NCBI GenBank assembly: GCA_008933735.1
Contig: WBUL01000009.1
Span: forward strand, 1-64,000
Source of the DNA: Anaerolineae bacterium
GTDB lineage: Bacteria > Chloroflexota > Anaerolineae > Aggregatilineales > J027
Reading direction: 5' to 3'
DNA: 64,000 nucleotides
The notes under the pieces were generated by a model. That model had not been told where the DNA came from and made no database searches. It worked only from the letters and a program-made list of their open reading frames with translations. Position 1 is the stretch's first letter, and every line of letters starts with the position of its first letter. Shown here piece after piece: positions 49,846 through 57,595 of this stretch. A program made the translations under genes and the position numbers.

Positions 49846-51104
49846 GTGTCCTCTACCTGGATGGCAGCGCCCAGCCCAACCAATTTTTGAATGACATTCT
49901 CGAAGTTGCGTTCAATGAGTTCGGCGCGGTCAATGATCACCTGTCCTTCCGCGCACAGGGCAGCCCCCAGCAGTGCCAACCCAATGCGTATATCGGGATT
50001 ATCCAGATATTCGCTCTGAAGCGGGGTGGGGCCAACCACAATAGCGCGGTGTGGATCGCACAGGATGATTTGTGCCCCCATCGCCTTGAGTTTATCTACA
50101 AATAAGAGGCGATTATTGAATAACTTCTCGTGTATCAGCGTCGTGCCATTGGCCTGTGTTGCAACGACCGTGCTGATGGCAATTAAATCCGATGGATAGC
50201 CAGGCCAGGGAGCAGTATCGATTTCCACATCCACATCTTCCTGCCGGCTGGAAATCAGGAGCTGGGCTTGCTCCGGCACATACAGGCGGTTGTCTTCAAA
50301 AATCATCGTGATTCCTAACCGCGCATAGACTTTTTGGATCATCCGTAAGTCGGCGGGGACAACCGCTTCAATATTGATATGACCAGGAGTGATCGCCGAA
50401 ATCGCGGCGATGCTGGCAATTTCAATATGATCAGGGTGGATGGCATGTTCCGCACCGCTCAGATTCCCACCCAAGATGCGGATCAAATTACTGCCAATCC
50501 CCTCAATCTTTGCCCCCATTTTCACCAGCATTTCCTGCAATGAGCGCAGATGGGGTTCTGAAGCGGCATTATGGATGATGGTTTCTTCACCAAGCACCGC
50601 CGCCAACATACATACCAGAGCGGTCGCAGTGACACTGGTTCCGGTCAGGATAATGTCCTGTTTCTGCCAGCGCTGTGCAGTAAACTTGACAATGCTGCCT
50701 TGAATCTCAATTTTAATGCCCAGATCACGCATCGCGCTGAAGTGGGTATGCAGCCGCCCTATGGATTGTTCCCATTCTAAAGTAGCGTGGTCCCGCCGTG
50801 CCAGAATGGGCGCGAGGAACAGAATGGCCGCTACCGAGCGCGTGATATGACCGGTATGGATGTGCCGTTCAGCGATGCGTTCTGTTCGCAGACTCAGGCA
50901 GGTTTCCTGCCATTCGACTGCCGCTCCAAGTTCGCCTGCCATTTCGACCATGCGGCGTACTGCCCTGGTTTTAGGTACACTCTGCAAACATACGGATTCG
51001 GGGGTCAACATGGAAGCGGCAATCAGCGCAATTGCTTCATTGCTGTTGCCGGATGGCTGGTAGTTGCCAGTGAGGGGCGTTCGCCCCTGGACAGTTAAAC
51101 GCAA
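49842..51104 (-). CDS. MurA-like (EPSP-synthase fold) protein lacking key catalytic residues
   Basis: 420 residues with the two-domain enolpyruvyl-transferase fold. Overall it follows MurA (UDP-GlcNAc enolpyruvyltransferase): PLTGNYQPSGNSNEAIAL at the N-terminus, RSVAAILFLAPILAR, GYPSDLIAIS and IRIGLALLGAALCAEG near the end, LIERNFENV matching the HIDRGYE region. But Lys22 of E. coli MurA falls on Ser21 (SGNSNEAI instead of SGAKNAAL), and the Cys115 loop reads EQSIGR instead of GCTIGAR. The Asp (YPSDL) and C-terminal Arg are kept. It may be inactive or do another reaction. TTG start at 51104 with GGAGGAAA five bases ahead; first gene of the murF-ddl operon. Confidence 0.8.
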   Translation of the reverse strand: MRLTVQGRTPLTGNYQPSGNSNEAIALIAASMLTPESVCLQSVPKTRAVRRMVEMAGELGAAVEWQETCLSLRTERIAERHIHTGHITRSVAAILFLAPILARRDHATLEWEQSIGRLHTHFSAMRDLGIKIEIQGSIVKFTAQRWQKQDIILTGTSVTATALVCMLAAVLGEETIIHNAASEPHLRSLQEMLVKMGAKIEGIGSNLIRILGGNLSGAEHAIHPDHIEIASIAAISAITPGHINIEAVVPADLRMIQKVYARLGITMIFEDNRLYVPEQAQLLISSRQEDVDVEIDTAPWPGYPSDLIAISTVVATQANGTTLIHEKLFNNRLLFVDKLKAMGAQIILCDPHRAIVVGPTPLQSEYLDNPDIRIGLALLGAALCAEGQVIIDRAELIERNFENVIQKLVGLGAAIQVEDT

Positions 51105-51197
51105 AAGATTTCCTCCGAACTGTGATTATTGCGTTGCACGGGTTAGGCGTCAAGATTCATCACGTAACTTTAGACGAGCAGAGGTGTTACTTCAGAC

Positions 51198-51782
51198 ATG
51201 ATGGAATACAAAGAACTGGATGATGCGAGTTTAGTGGTATTGGCAAAAACGGACAAAGGGGCATTCGGTGAGCTTTACGAGCGTTATGTGTCTCGCATCT
51301 ACAATTACATCTATTATCGCACCAGTAATCATCACGAGGCGGAGGATTTAACCGCGAAAGTGTTCATGCGGGCAATGGGACATATCCGAGCTTACGATGA
51401 GCGCGGCGTCCCATTTTCAGCCTGGTTATATCGAATCGCTCACAATCTGGTTGCCAACTGGCATCGAGACCGGCAGCGGCGCAAAATTATACCTCTCGAT
51501 GATTTTATGTCGAAAAGGCTGCGCTCGGATATGCCTGAAGAAGAAACAGAATCGAAGGAAGAACAGCGACATTTACTGGACAGTATCCGGCGGCTGCCGG
51601 AAGACCGTCAGCAGTTGTTGATTTTGAAGTATGTGGAGCGCCTCTCAAACGCCGAAATCGGGAAAATCATGGACCGAACAGAAGGGGCGGTTAAATCGCT
51701 GTATTATCGAACGCTATCCGCATTACGAGAGCAATTTGACATAGACGAAGCGAAGATGGAAGAGACCCAAGATGGATCATAA
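51198..51782 (+). CDS. ECF-type RNA polymerase sigma factor
   Basis: 194 residues. Sigma region 2 with FGELYERYVSRIYNYIYYRT, HHEAEDLTAKVFMRA and FSAWLYRIAHNLVANWHRDR; region 4 with RLPEDRQQLLILKYVERLSNAEIGKI patterns and a recognition helix RTEGAVKSLYYRTL. It has the acidic linker EEETESKEEQ between them. ATG 51198 lies 11 bases after GAGGTG. The next gene overlaps by 11 bases and encodes a membrane protein, the usual place of an anti-sigma factor. The likely regulon includes its own operon and fabH. Confidence 0.92.
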   Translation: MMEYKELDDASLVVLAKTDKGAFGELYERYVSRIYNYIYYRTSNHHEAEDLTAKVFMRAMGHIRAYDERGVPFSAWLYRIAHNLVANWHRDRQRRKIIPLDDFMSKRLRSDMPEEETESKEEQRHLLDSIRRLPEDRQQLLILKYVERLSNAEIGKIMDRTEGAVKSLYYRTLSALREQFDIDEAKMEETQDGS

Positions 51783-52158
51783 GGATATTTTAGCTGAGTA
51801 TGCGGATGGCCTGGTCAAGGGGAATATCCGCGTTGAGGATGTCCTGGAAAAATACAATATCCCGCCGGGGAGTGAACTCGCAGCGCTGCTCCGGATGGCA
51901 GCCCTTTTGGATCGTGTACTCGTTCAGGTAGATGTGCCGCCGGAATTTGTGCATCAGCTACGTGAAGAACTCCTGGGAACCGATGTGCAGACCCTGGTGC
52001 AGCGCATTCGCCAACTGACGACATTTCAGATTGCAGCGGGGCTGGGCGGGATTACTTTTGCGGCGGGCGTGCTGTGGTGGGCACGTCGATTGAATGAAGA
52101 CGCACGCCTGAGACGCGGCGCAGAAGAACCAACACCACAATCTGCTCTGGTATCTTAA
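51772..52158 (+). CDS. Single-pass membrane protein, putative anti-sigma partner
   Basis: 128 residues. The N-terminal 90 residues are helical and cytosolic, one membrane helix lies about 90-107 (FQIAAGLGGITFAAGVLWW), and a short basic tail follows. There is no zinc-binding His-x3-Cys-x2-Cys motif, so it is not a classical ZAS anti-sigma. DILAEYADGLVKGNIRVEDVL resembles the start of some non-ZAS anti-sigma domains. The 11-nt overlap with the ECF gene supports the call; direct proof is lacking. Confidence 0.62.
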   Translation: MDHKDILAEYADGLVKGNIRVEDVLEKYNIPPGSELAALLRMAALLDRVLVQVDVPPEFVHQLREELLGTDVQTLVQRIRQLTTFQIAAGLGGITFAAGVLWWARRLNEDARLRRGAEEPTPQSALVS

Positions 52159-52174
52159 GTAGGTGAGAGAAGTC

Positions 52175-53209
52175 ATGAATCAAAAATATGCCCAGCTTAC
52201 AGGCTGGGGTTACTATGTCCCTGAAAAAGTTTTAACCAACGCTGACCTGGAAAAAATGGTGGATACCAGTGATGAATGGATACTCCAGCGCACTGGAATT
52301 AAGGAACGGCGGCTCCGCACGGAACACGATACCAACACCAGTATGTCGGTGGCGGCGGCGCAAAAAGCGCTGGATGTCGCCGGATTAACCCCCAAAGACC
52401 TTGATTTTATTATTTGCTGCACGACCACACCGGATTATTTGCTTCCTGCGGCGGGCAGTCTGGTACAGGGAGCGTTAGGGGCCGAGTGCGGTGCCATGCA
52501 GCTTTCCACCGCCTGTTCCGGCTGGGTTTATGGCGCGGTCATGGCGGACAGCCTGATTCGTTCCGGCATGTATGATACGATTCTGGTAGTAGGTGCGGAA
52601 ATTATCTCGCATGGAATTGACTACACTGACCGGACAACCTGCGTGCTGTTCGGTGACGCAGCAGCGGCGACCATTTTCCAGGCGAGCGACAAACCCTCCG
52701 GAATTATGGCCTCCGAACTGGGTTCGGACGGGGCAAAAGCAAAATCATTATGGGTTCCGGGCGGCGGCACGACAAAACCGATCAGTCAGCAGGTCGTGGA
52801 TGAACGCAGCCACTATATCATGATGGACGGGCAGGAAGTCTTTAAGTTTGCTGCCCGTGTCGTCGGAGAATCTCTTCAGCGCGTCGTCAAAAAAGCAGGT
52901 TTGACAATGGATGACATCGATTTATTCATCCCACATCAAGCCAATGCCCGTATCATCGAATCCGCCGCCAGAATGATGGGACTCCCCCTGGAAAAATTCT
53001 TTATTAATATTCATAAATATGGCAATACATCGGCGGCGTCGGTGCCGCTGGCGCTGGTTGAAGCCATTGAAGAAGGCCGCATCCAGGACGGGGACACCAT
53101 CGCCGTCGCGGCATTCGGGGGCGGCTTAAGCTGGGGGTCAGCCGTGATACAGATGGGGGTCAAAGAAAAAACCGCCATGTACCAGATGGCCGCTGCCAGT
53201 GCCGATTAA
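52175..53209 (+). CDS. fabH: 3-oxoacyl-ACP synthase III
   Basis: 344 residues, thiolase fold. Catalytic Cys114 in STACSGWVYG, His in FIPHQANARIIE and Asn in YGNTSAASV form the FabH triad. It condenses acyl-CoA with malonyl-ACP to start fatty-acid synthesis. ATG 52175 with AGGTGAGAG upstream is favoured over GTG 52163. It is 16 bases after the putative anti-sigma gene, so fatty-acid initiation may be under the ECF factor, for instance to adjust membrane lipids under stress. No other fab genes follow. The stop overlaps the convergent GT4 gene by 4 bases. Confidence 0.93.
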   Translation: MNQKYAQLTGWGYYVPEKVLTNADLEKMVDTSDEWILQRTGIKERRLRTEHDTNTSMSVAAAQKALDVAGLTPKDLDFIICCTTTPDYLLPAAGSLVQGALGAECGAMQLSTACSGWVYGAVMADSLIRSGMYDTILVVGAEIISHGIDYTDRTTCVLFGDAAAATIFQASDKPSGIMASELGSDGAKAKSLWVPGGGTTKPISQQVVDERSHYIMMDGQEVFKFAARVVGESLQRVVKKAGLTMDDIDLFIPHQANARIIESAARMMGLPLEKFFINIHKYGNTSAASVPLALVEAIEEGRIQDGDTIAVAAFGGGLSWGSAVIQMGVKEKTAMYQMAAASAD

Positions 53210-54342
53210 TGCTCTACAGGACGGGGATAAGCCCCGTCTTGCTTTTTCTTCTCCAGAAGCAGATTAAACAAATCCTCGCGTCCCTGCACCATATGTTCAA
53301 TGGTAAAATGCGCTTTGACCCGCGCACGGCCCGCTTGACCCAACTTTCGCCTCAAATCAGGATCGGGCAGCAGAAGTTTGAGCTTTTCAGCCAGGGCAGC
53401 AGGGTTTCCCGGCGGAATCACAAAGCCGGTTTCCTCATCCACGATCAACTCGGCTGTGCCGCCGACTCGTGTACCGATCACAGGCAGCCCCGCCGCCATG
53501 CCTTCCAGCACAATATTCGGACAGCTTTCGCCAAAAGGGACATCCCGCGAGGACATGACCACGACATCAGCTGAATTTAATAATTCCGGCACATCATCAC
53601 GAATGCCTAAAAAACGCACATGCTCCGTCATCCCCATTTCCTGTGTTAAATAGGTCAGAGGGTCCCGTTCAGTCCCATCCCCCGCAAAAACGACGAGGGG
53701 TGGATTTTCTGATTGCAGCAGCGGTGCCGCCGCCTGGAGCATCACATCCCGCCCTTTTTCATAGGACAGCCGTCCAACGTTCAAAATCACCGGGCGTTCT
53801 GGCGGAATCTCGTAAAATTCGGCACGACGATCCGGGCCGGGGGCATACTTTTCCGTATCAATACCATTGTACAGCACATGGATTTTGTTTTCTGGCACCC
53901 CCTGATTCCGAAAGAGGCTCGCGGAATACTCGGTCAGAGCAACAATCGCATCGGTAAAGGGATTTAGAATCCGGGTGAGCGGGGCCAAGGGGTAATTGTC
54001 ATGAATGGAAATAATCCGAATGGGCACACCTGCCATCAACGCGCCAAGTCGCCCCCACCCGGCTGACAATCCCTGCGCCAGTGTCCATACGATGACTGTT
54101 TTTTCGTGGCGAAATTCGCGGGCTAATTTGATGGGAACAGTCACATCACGGTTTCCTGATGAAACGGGCGTGTGCAGGCGGAAACGTTCAACTTTATCCG
54201 GTAGAGTCTGGCGATCATAAAACGCATATATGTGCGGATTCCAGCGGGTTTTGTCCAGCCCATTCACCACATCTGTCAGCCGCATTTCCATGCCGCCCCG
54301 TGCAAAGCTGGTCAGAACAAACGCAATGTGTCTAGCGGCCAT
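53206..54342 (-). CDS. GT4 glycosyltransferase
   Basis: 378 residues. N-terminal FVLTSFARGGMEMRLTDVVN; donor site with NVGRLSYEKGRDVMLQA and FGESCPNIVLEGMAAGLP containing the E-x7-E. The last residues (about 365-378, rich in Lys, Gln and Pro) are encoded by the terminator of the convergent fabH operon. ATG at 54342; its start overlaps the wecB gene by 11 bases. With WecB and an acyltransferase it probably builds an N-acetylmannosamine-containing glycan. Confidence 0.9.
   Translation of the reverse strand: MAARHIAFVLTSFARGGMEMRLTDVVNGLDKTRWNPHIYAFYDRQTLPDKVERFRLHTPVSSGNRDVTVPIKLAREFRHEKTVIVWTLAQGLSAGWGRLGALMAGVPIRIISIHDNYPLAPLTRILNPFTDAIVALTEYSASLFRNQGVPENKIHVLYNGIDTEKYAPGPDRRAEFYEIPPERPVILNVGRLSYEKGRDVMLQAAAPLLQSENPPLVVFAGDGTERDPLTYLTQEMGMTEHVRFLGIRDDVPELLNSADVVVMSSRDVPFGESCPNIVLEGMAAGLPVIGTRVGGTAELIVDEETGFVIPPGNPAALAEKLKLLLPDPDLRRKLGQAGRARVKAHFTIEHMVQGREDLFNLLLEKKKQDGAYPRPVEH
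53220..53250 (+). terminator. Terminator of the sigma-fabH operon
   Basis: A perfect 7-bp stem GACGGGG/CCCCGTC with five-base loop (53227-53231) is followed by TTGCTTTTTCTT. It begins ten bases after the fabH stop and lies inside the C-terminal codons of the convergent GT4 gene. Confidence 0.85.
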
Positions 54343-55393
54343 ACCCAGCCATCAGATCGACGATACGCTGGCTGGCCCTGCCATCGCCGTAAAAATCAGG
54401 ATGCTTTTGTAAGGGAACTGCCTGCTGCACTGCCTTTTGAATCGAGTCGGGTGTTGGGTCAGCTAATCGATTCCAGCCTGATTCGATGGTTTCAACCCAT
54501 TCTGTTTCTGTTCGTACCGTGATGCAGGGACGCTGCATGATGTATGCTTCTTTTTGCAGCCCACCGCTGTCGGTAATGACAGCATCCGCTGCGTCCAGGA
54601 GTGCGACCATATTCACGTAGCTGGCGGGAGGAATCAACCGCAGATTATGGGGTATCGGTAGATTTTCACGTTTTAAGGCCGCCTGTAAACGCGGGTGCGC
54701 GGGCAGCACGACCACCTTCCCCAGGGAGCCTAAACCCTCCACAATACCGGCAAGTGCACCCCGCGAATCGGTGTTTGCGGGACGGTGAATCGTGGCAAGG
54801 TAAAATTGACCCACTTCCAGATGATGCTCATGCAGTACAGTTGCTAATGTCTGAGCGCTTTCACGGGCTGCCAGCAGCCCATCGACCATCACATCCCCGA
54901 CTTCATGAACCCCGCTTGTAATGCCTTCCTTTTTGAGATTTTCAACCGCGATCCTCGTTGGGCAAAACAGCAGTGTACTGATGTGATCAGTCAGCACACG
55001 ATTGATTTCCTCCGGCATGGTGCGGTTGTAGCTGCGGAGACCAGCTTCGACATGGGCAACTCGGATATTGAGTTTGGACGCTGCAATTGCGCCTGCCAGG
55101 GTGGAATTGGTATCACCATATACCAGCACCCAATCTGGCCTGACCTTCAACATCTCCACTTCCAGGCCAACCAGCATTGCGGCAGTTTGTTCGCCATGCA
55201 TTCCGGAACCCACCCCCAGATTGGTATCTGGTTCTGGGATACGCAGCTCACGAAAAAAAACTGCCGACATACCTTCATCGTAATGCTGACCTGTGTGGAC
55301 GAGAACTTCTTCGTGCTGCTGGCGTAAAACACGGGAAACAGGCGCGGCCTTAATAAACTGCGGACGAGCGCCGACGACGGTTAAGACTTTCAC
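54332..55393 (-). CDS. wecB: UDP-N-acetylglucosamine 2-epimerase (non-hydrolysing)
   Basis: 353 residues. GARPQFIKAAPVSRVL, VHTGQHYDEGMSAVFF, YGDTNSTLAGAIAA, HVEAGLRSYNRTMPEEINRV and DSGGLQKEAY are all present and mark WecB/MnaA. It makes UDP-ManNAc for surface glycans such as teichoic-acid-like linkage units or enterobacterial-type antigen. GTG start at 55393 in a GTGA overlap with the acyltransferase gene. Its position ahead of a GT4 gene supports a polymer-synthesis role. Confidence 0.95.
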   Translation of the reverse strand: MKVLTVVGARPQFIKAAPVSRVLRQQHEEVLVHTGQHYDEGMSAVFFRELRIPEPDTNLGVGSGMHGEQTAAMLVGLEVEMLKVRPDWVLVYGDTNSTLAGAIAASKLNIRVAHVEAGLRSYNRTMPEEINRVLTDHISTLLFCPTRIAVENLKKEGITSGVHEVGDVMVDGLLAARESAQTLATVLHEHHLEVGQFYLATIHRPANTDSRGALAGIVEGLGSLGKVVVLPAHPRLQAALKRENLPIPHNLRLIPPASYVNMVALLDAADAVITDSGGLQKEAYIMQRPCITVRTETEWVETIESGWNRLADPTPDSIQKAVQQAVPLQKHPDFYGDGRASQRIVDLMAGYGR

Positions 55394-56025
55394 GGAGTAT
55401 CCTTTATGCCAAACACATCGCGTTTGCCACGCCCGGCGATTTTTTTCAACCTGCCAGCGCGGATTTCGTCTTTCTGTTTTTGAAGCGCATCGGGATCAAG
55501 GTCAAGGACGCGAGTCACACGAGCAGGCACCCCAACGGCGACACTATTGGCGGGAATATTTTCCGTCACAACTGCCCCCGCGCCAACAATCGCGTTTTCG
55601 CCAATCGTTACGCCGGGCATGACGATCACATTCGCACCCAGCCAGACGTTTGTCTTCAGGATAATACTTTCCGTCCAGGTCTGGTGGAAGTAAACCCCGC
55701 CCATGGGATGTCCGGCAGTTGCCAGAATACAGTGGTCACCCAGCAGAACAAAATCTTCCAGCGTAATCCCGCCGTTGCCGCGCAAAATCGAATAGCTGCC
55801 CACAGCGACATGGCTGCCCAGATGTATTTTTTCCGGCGCGATTAACTGTACGCCGTAACGAAGGGTAACATCTTCACCACAGCCTGCCAGTTGATTGACC
55901 AATGCTTGCAGCCGATGTTGTTCGTTAATCGCCTGCCATTTAGGAAGCTCAAGACCCAGCGCCTCCCCATAGCGGTGACGGATCAATCGGGCGAATTGTT
56001 GAACAAGCCACTGGTCAAACCACAT
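55390..56025 (-). CDS. Hexapeptide-repeat acyltransferase (LbH fold)
   Basis: 211 residues. After a helical N-terminus come left-handed beta-helix repeats, including IHLGSHVAVGSYSILRGN, ITLEDFVLLGDHC and IILKTNVWLGANVIVMPGVTIGENAIVGAGAVV. This is the pattern of sugar O-acetyltransferases such as MaeA/NodL. The catalytic His is likely in ATAGHPMGG. The C-terminus is basic (RLKKIAGRGKR). It probably decorates the glycan made by the WecB-GT4 pair. ATG at 56025, 63 bases after livF; the gap has only a weak inverted repeat. Confidence 0.87.
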   Translation of the reverse strand: MWFDQWLVQQFARLIRHRYGEALGLELPKWQAINEQHRLQALVNQLAGCGEDVTLRYGVQLIAPEKIHLGSHVAVGSYSILRGNGGITLEDFVLLGDHCILATAGHPMGGVYFHQTWTESIILKTNVWLGANVIVMPGVTIGENAIVGAGAVVTENIPANSVAVGVPARVTRVLDLDPDALQKQKDEIRAGRLKKIAGRGKRDVFGIKDTP

Positions 56026-56088
56026 TGACGTAATACTTTCTGCTGCCAGTGGCTATGATAATGACTGGCTACTGAGATGGCAATGATT

Positions 56089-56814
56089 TTATTCTTCGCC
56101 CAGGTAGACTTTCCGTACCATTTCGTTCTTAAGCAGCGCCTCTGCTGAGTCTTGCAGTACGACTGAACCCGTTTGCAAAACATACCCCCGTTTGGCAACT
56201 TCCAGGGCCATAAGTGCATTCTGCTCTACCAGTAGAATCGTTGTCCCATTTTCAGTGTTAATGCGCTTGATGGTGTCAAAAATCGTATCTACCAGAACGG
56301 GTGCTAATCCCATCGATGGTTCATCCAGCAGCAGCAAACGCGGGCGTGCCATCAGAGCACGGCCAATCGCCAGCATTTGCTGTTCGCCACCGGAAAGCGT
56401 TCCGGCATATTGGCGGCGGCGCTCCTTCAGACGCGGGAACAGGGTGAACACATTGTCAATGTCCTCGTGAACATGCTTGCGGTCTCGGCGAAGGTATGCA
56501 CCCATTTCCAGGTTGTCCTGCACCGTCAATCGCGGGAAGATACGCCGCCCTTCCGGTGATTGTGCAATGCCTCTTCCGACGAGTTTATGAGCATCTACGG
56601 TATGGATCGGCTGACCATCAAAATGTACCGTTCCTTCACGCGGGTGCATAATACCGCTGATCGTGCGTATGGTGGTCGATTTACCCGCCCCGTTCGATCC
56701 GATCAGCGTCACAATTTCACCCTCATCCACGTGCAGACTGATGCCGTGCAGAGCATGAATATTCCCATAATAGGTATGGACATTTTCAAGTTGCAGCAGT
56801 GTTTTTTCAGCCAT
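56089..56814 (-). CDS. livF: Branched-chain amino acid-type ABC transporter ATPase LivF
   Basis: 241 residues. Walker A GSNGAGKST, signature LSGGEQQMLAIGRAL, Walker B LLLLDEPSMGLAP and the switch His are all present; length fits LivF. It pairs with LivG to drive import through LivH-LivM. It overlaps livG by 8 bases and ends the five-gene operon. Confidence 0.94.
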   Translation of the reverse strand: MAEKTLLQLENVHTYYGNIHALHGISLHVDEGEIVTLIGSNGAGKSTTIRTISGIMHPREGTVHFDGQPIHTVDAHKLVGRGIAQSPEGRRIFPRLTVQDNLEMGAYLRRDRKHVHEDIDNVFTLFPRLKERRRQYAGTLSGGEQQMLAIGRALMARPRLLLLDEPSMGLAPVLVDTIFDTIKRINTENGTTILLVEQNALMALEVAKRGYVLQTGSVVLQDSAEALLKNEMVRKVYLGEE

Positions 56815-57595
56815 GTCTCAACAACTCCAGTGCCCGCCGCCCCAGATAGGCTTCGATCACCCGCTCGTCACGTTGAATATCAGCGGGCAGTCCCTCGGCG
56901 ATTTTTTGCCCGTAATCCAGCACGGTCACTTTGTCTGATATGGTCATTACCACCTGCATGTCGTGTTCAATCAGCAGAATCGTCAGCTCCCGTTCGTCAC
57001 GCAGCCGCCGGATGAAACCGATCATATCATGGGTTTCATTGGGATTCATTCCGGCTGTGGGTTCGTCCAGCAGCAGCAGTTTGGGGTGCGTTGCCAGCGC
57101 CCGCGCCACCTCTAAACGGCGCTGCTGACCGTAAGGCAGGTTTTTGGCAAGGTCTTCCTCATGCCCTTTTAGCCCCACGTATTCCAGCAGTTCTTCCGCT
57201 TCTTTTTTCGCATTTTTTTCTTCTTCCCGCACCCAACGGGGTTTGAGAATATCGCCCGCCCATCCGGCTTTCAAACGGTGGTGCATCCCGACCAGGACAT
57301 TTTCCAAAGCGGTCAGGTTGTTAAACAGGCGAATCGTCTGGAATGTGCGGGCGATTCCAATTCTCGTCAGTTGGTTAGGGCGCATTCCACTGATTTTACG
57401 TCCGTCAAACAGAACCTGACCGGTGGTCGGTTTGTAATAACCCGTGACCACGTTAAAGAAGGTCGTTTTACCTGCCCCGTTTGGCCCAATAATGCTGTTG
57501 ATGGAGCGGGTTTCCAGCATGTAGTCCAGTGTATCTACCGCGACCAGCCCTCCAAAGTTCTTTTTGACCCTTTTGGCTTCCAGCAGAATGGTCAT
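56807..57595 (-). CDS. livG: Branched-chain amino acid-type ABC transporter ATPase LivG
   Basis: 262 residues. Walker A GPNGAGKTTFFNVVTG, a LivG-typical insertion around KPRWVREEEKNAKKEAEELL, signature NLPYGQQRRLEVARAL, Walker B LLLLDEPTAGMNP with NETHDMIGFIRRLR. The start ATG forms an ATGA overlap with the livM stop. Confidence 0.94.
   Translation of the reverse strand: MTILLEAKRVKKNFGGLVAVDTLDYMLETRSINSIIGPNGAGKTTFFNVVTGYYKPTTGQVLFDGRKISGMRPNQLTRIGIARTFQTIRLFNNLTALENVLVGMHHRLKAGWAGDILKPRWVREEEKNAKKEAEELLEYVGLKGHEEDLAKNLPYGQQRRLEVARALATHPKLLLLDEPTAGMNPNETHDMIGFIRRLRDERELTILLIEHDMQVVMTISDKVTVLDYGQKIAEGLPADIQRDERVIEAYLGRRALELLRHG

Noticed and set aside
56045-56069. Inverted repeat GCCAGT/ACTGGC before the acyltransferase gene as a terminator for livF
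   Set aside because: Six base pairs with a 13-base loop and no U-tract; too weak to list.
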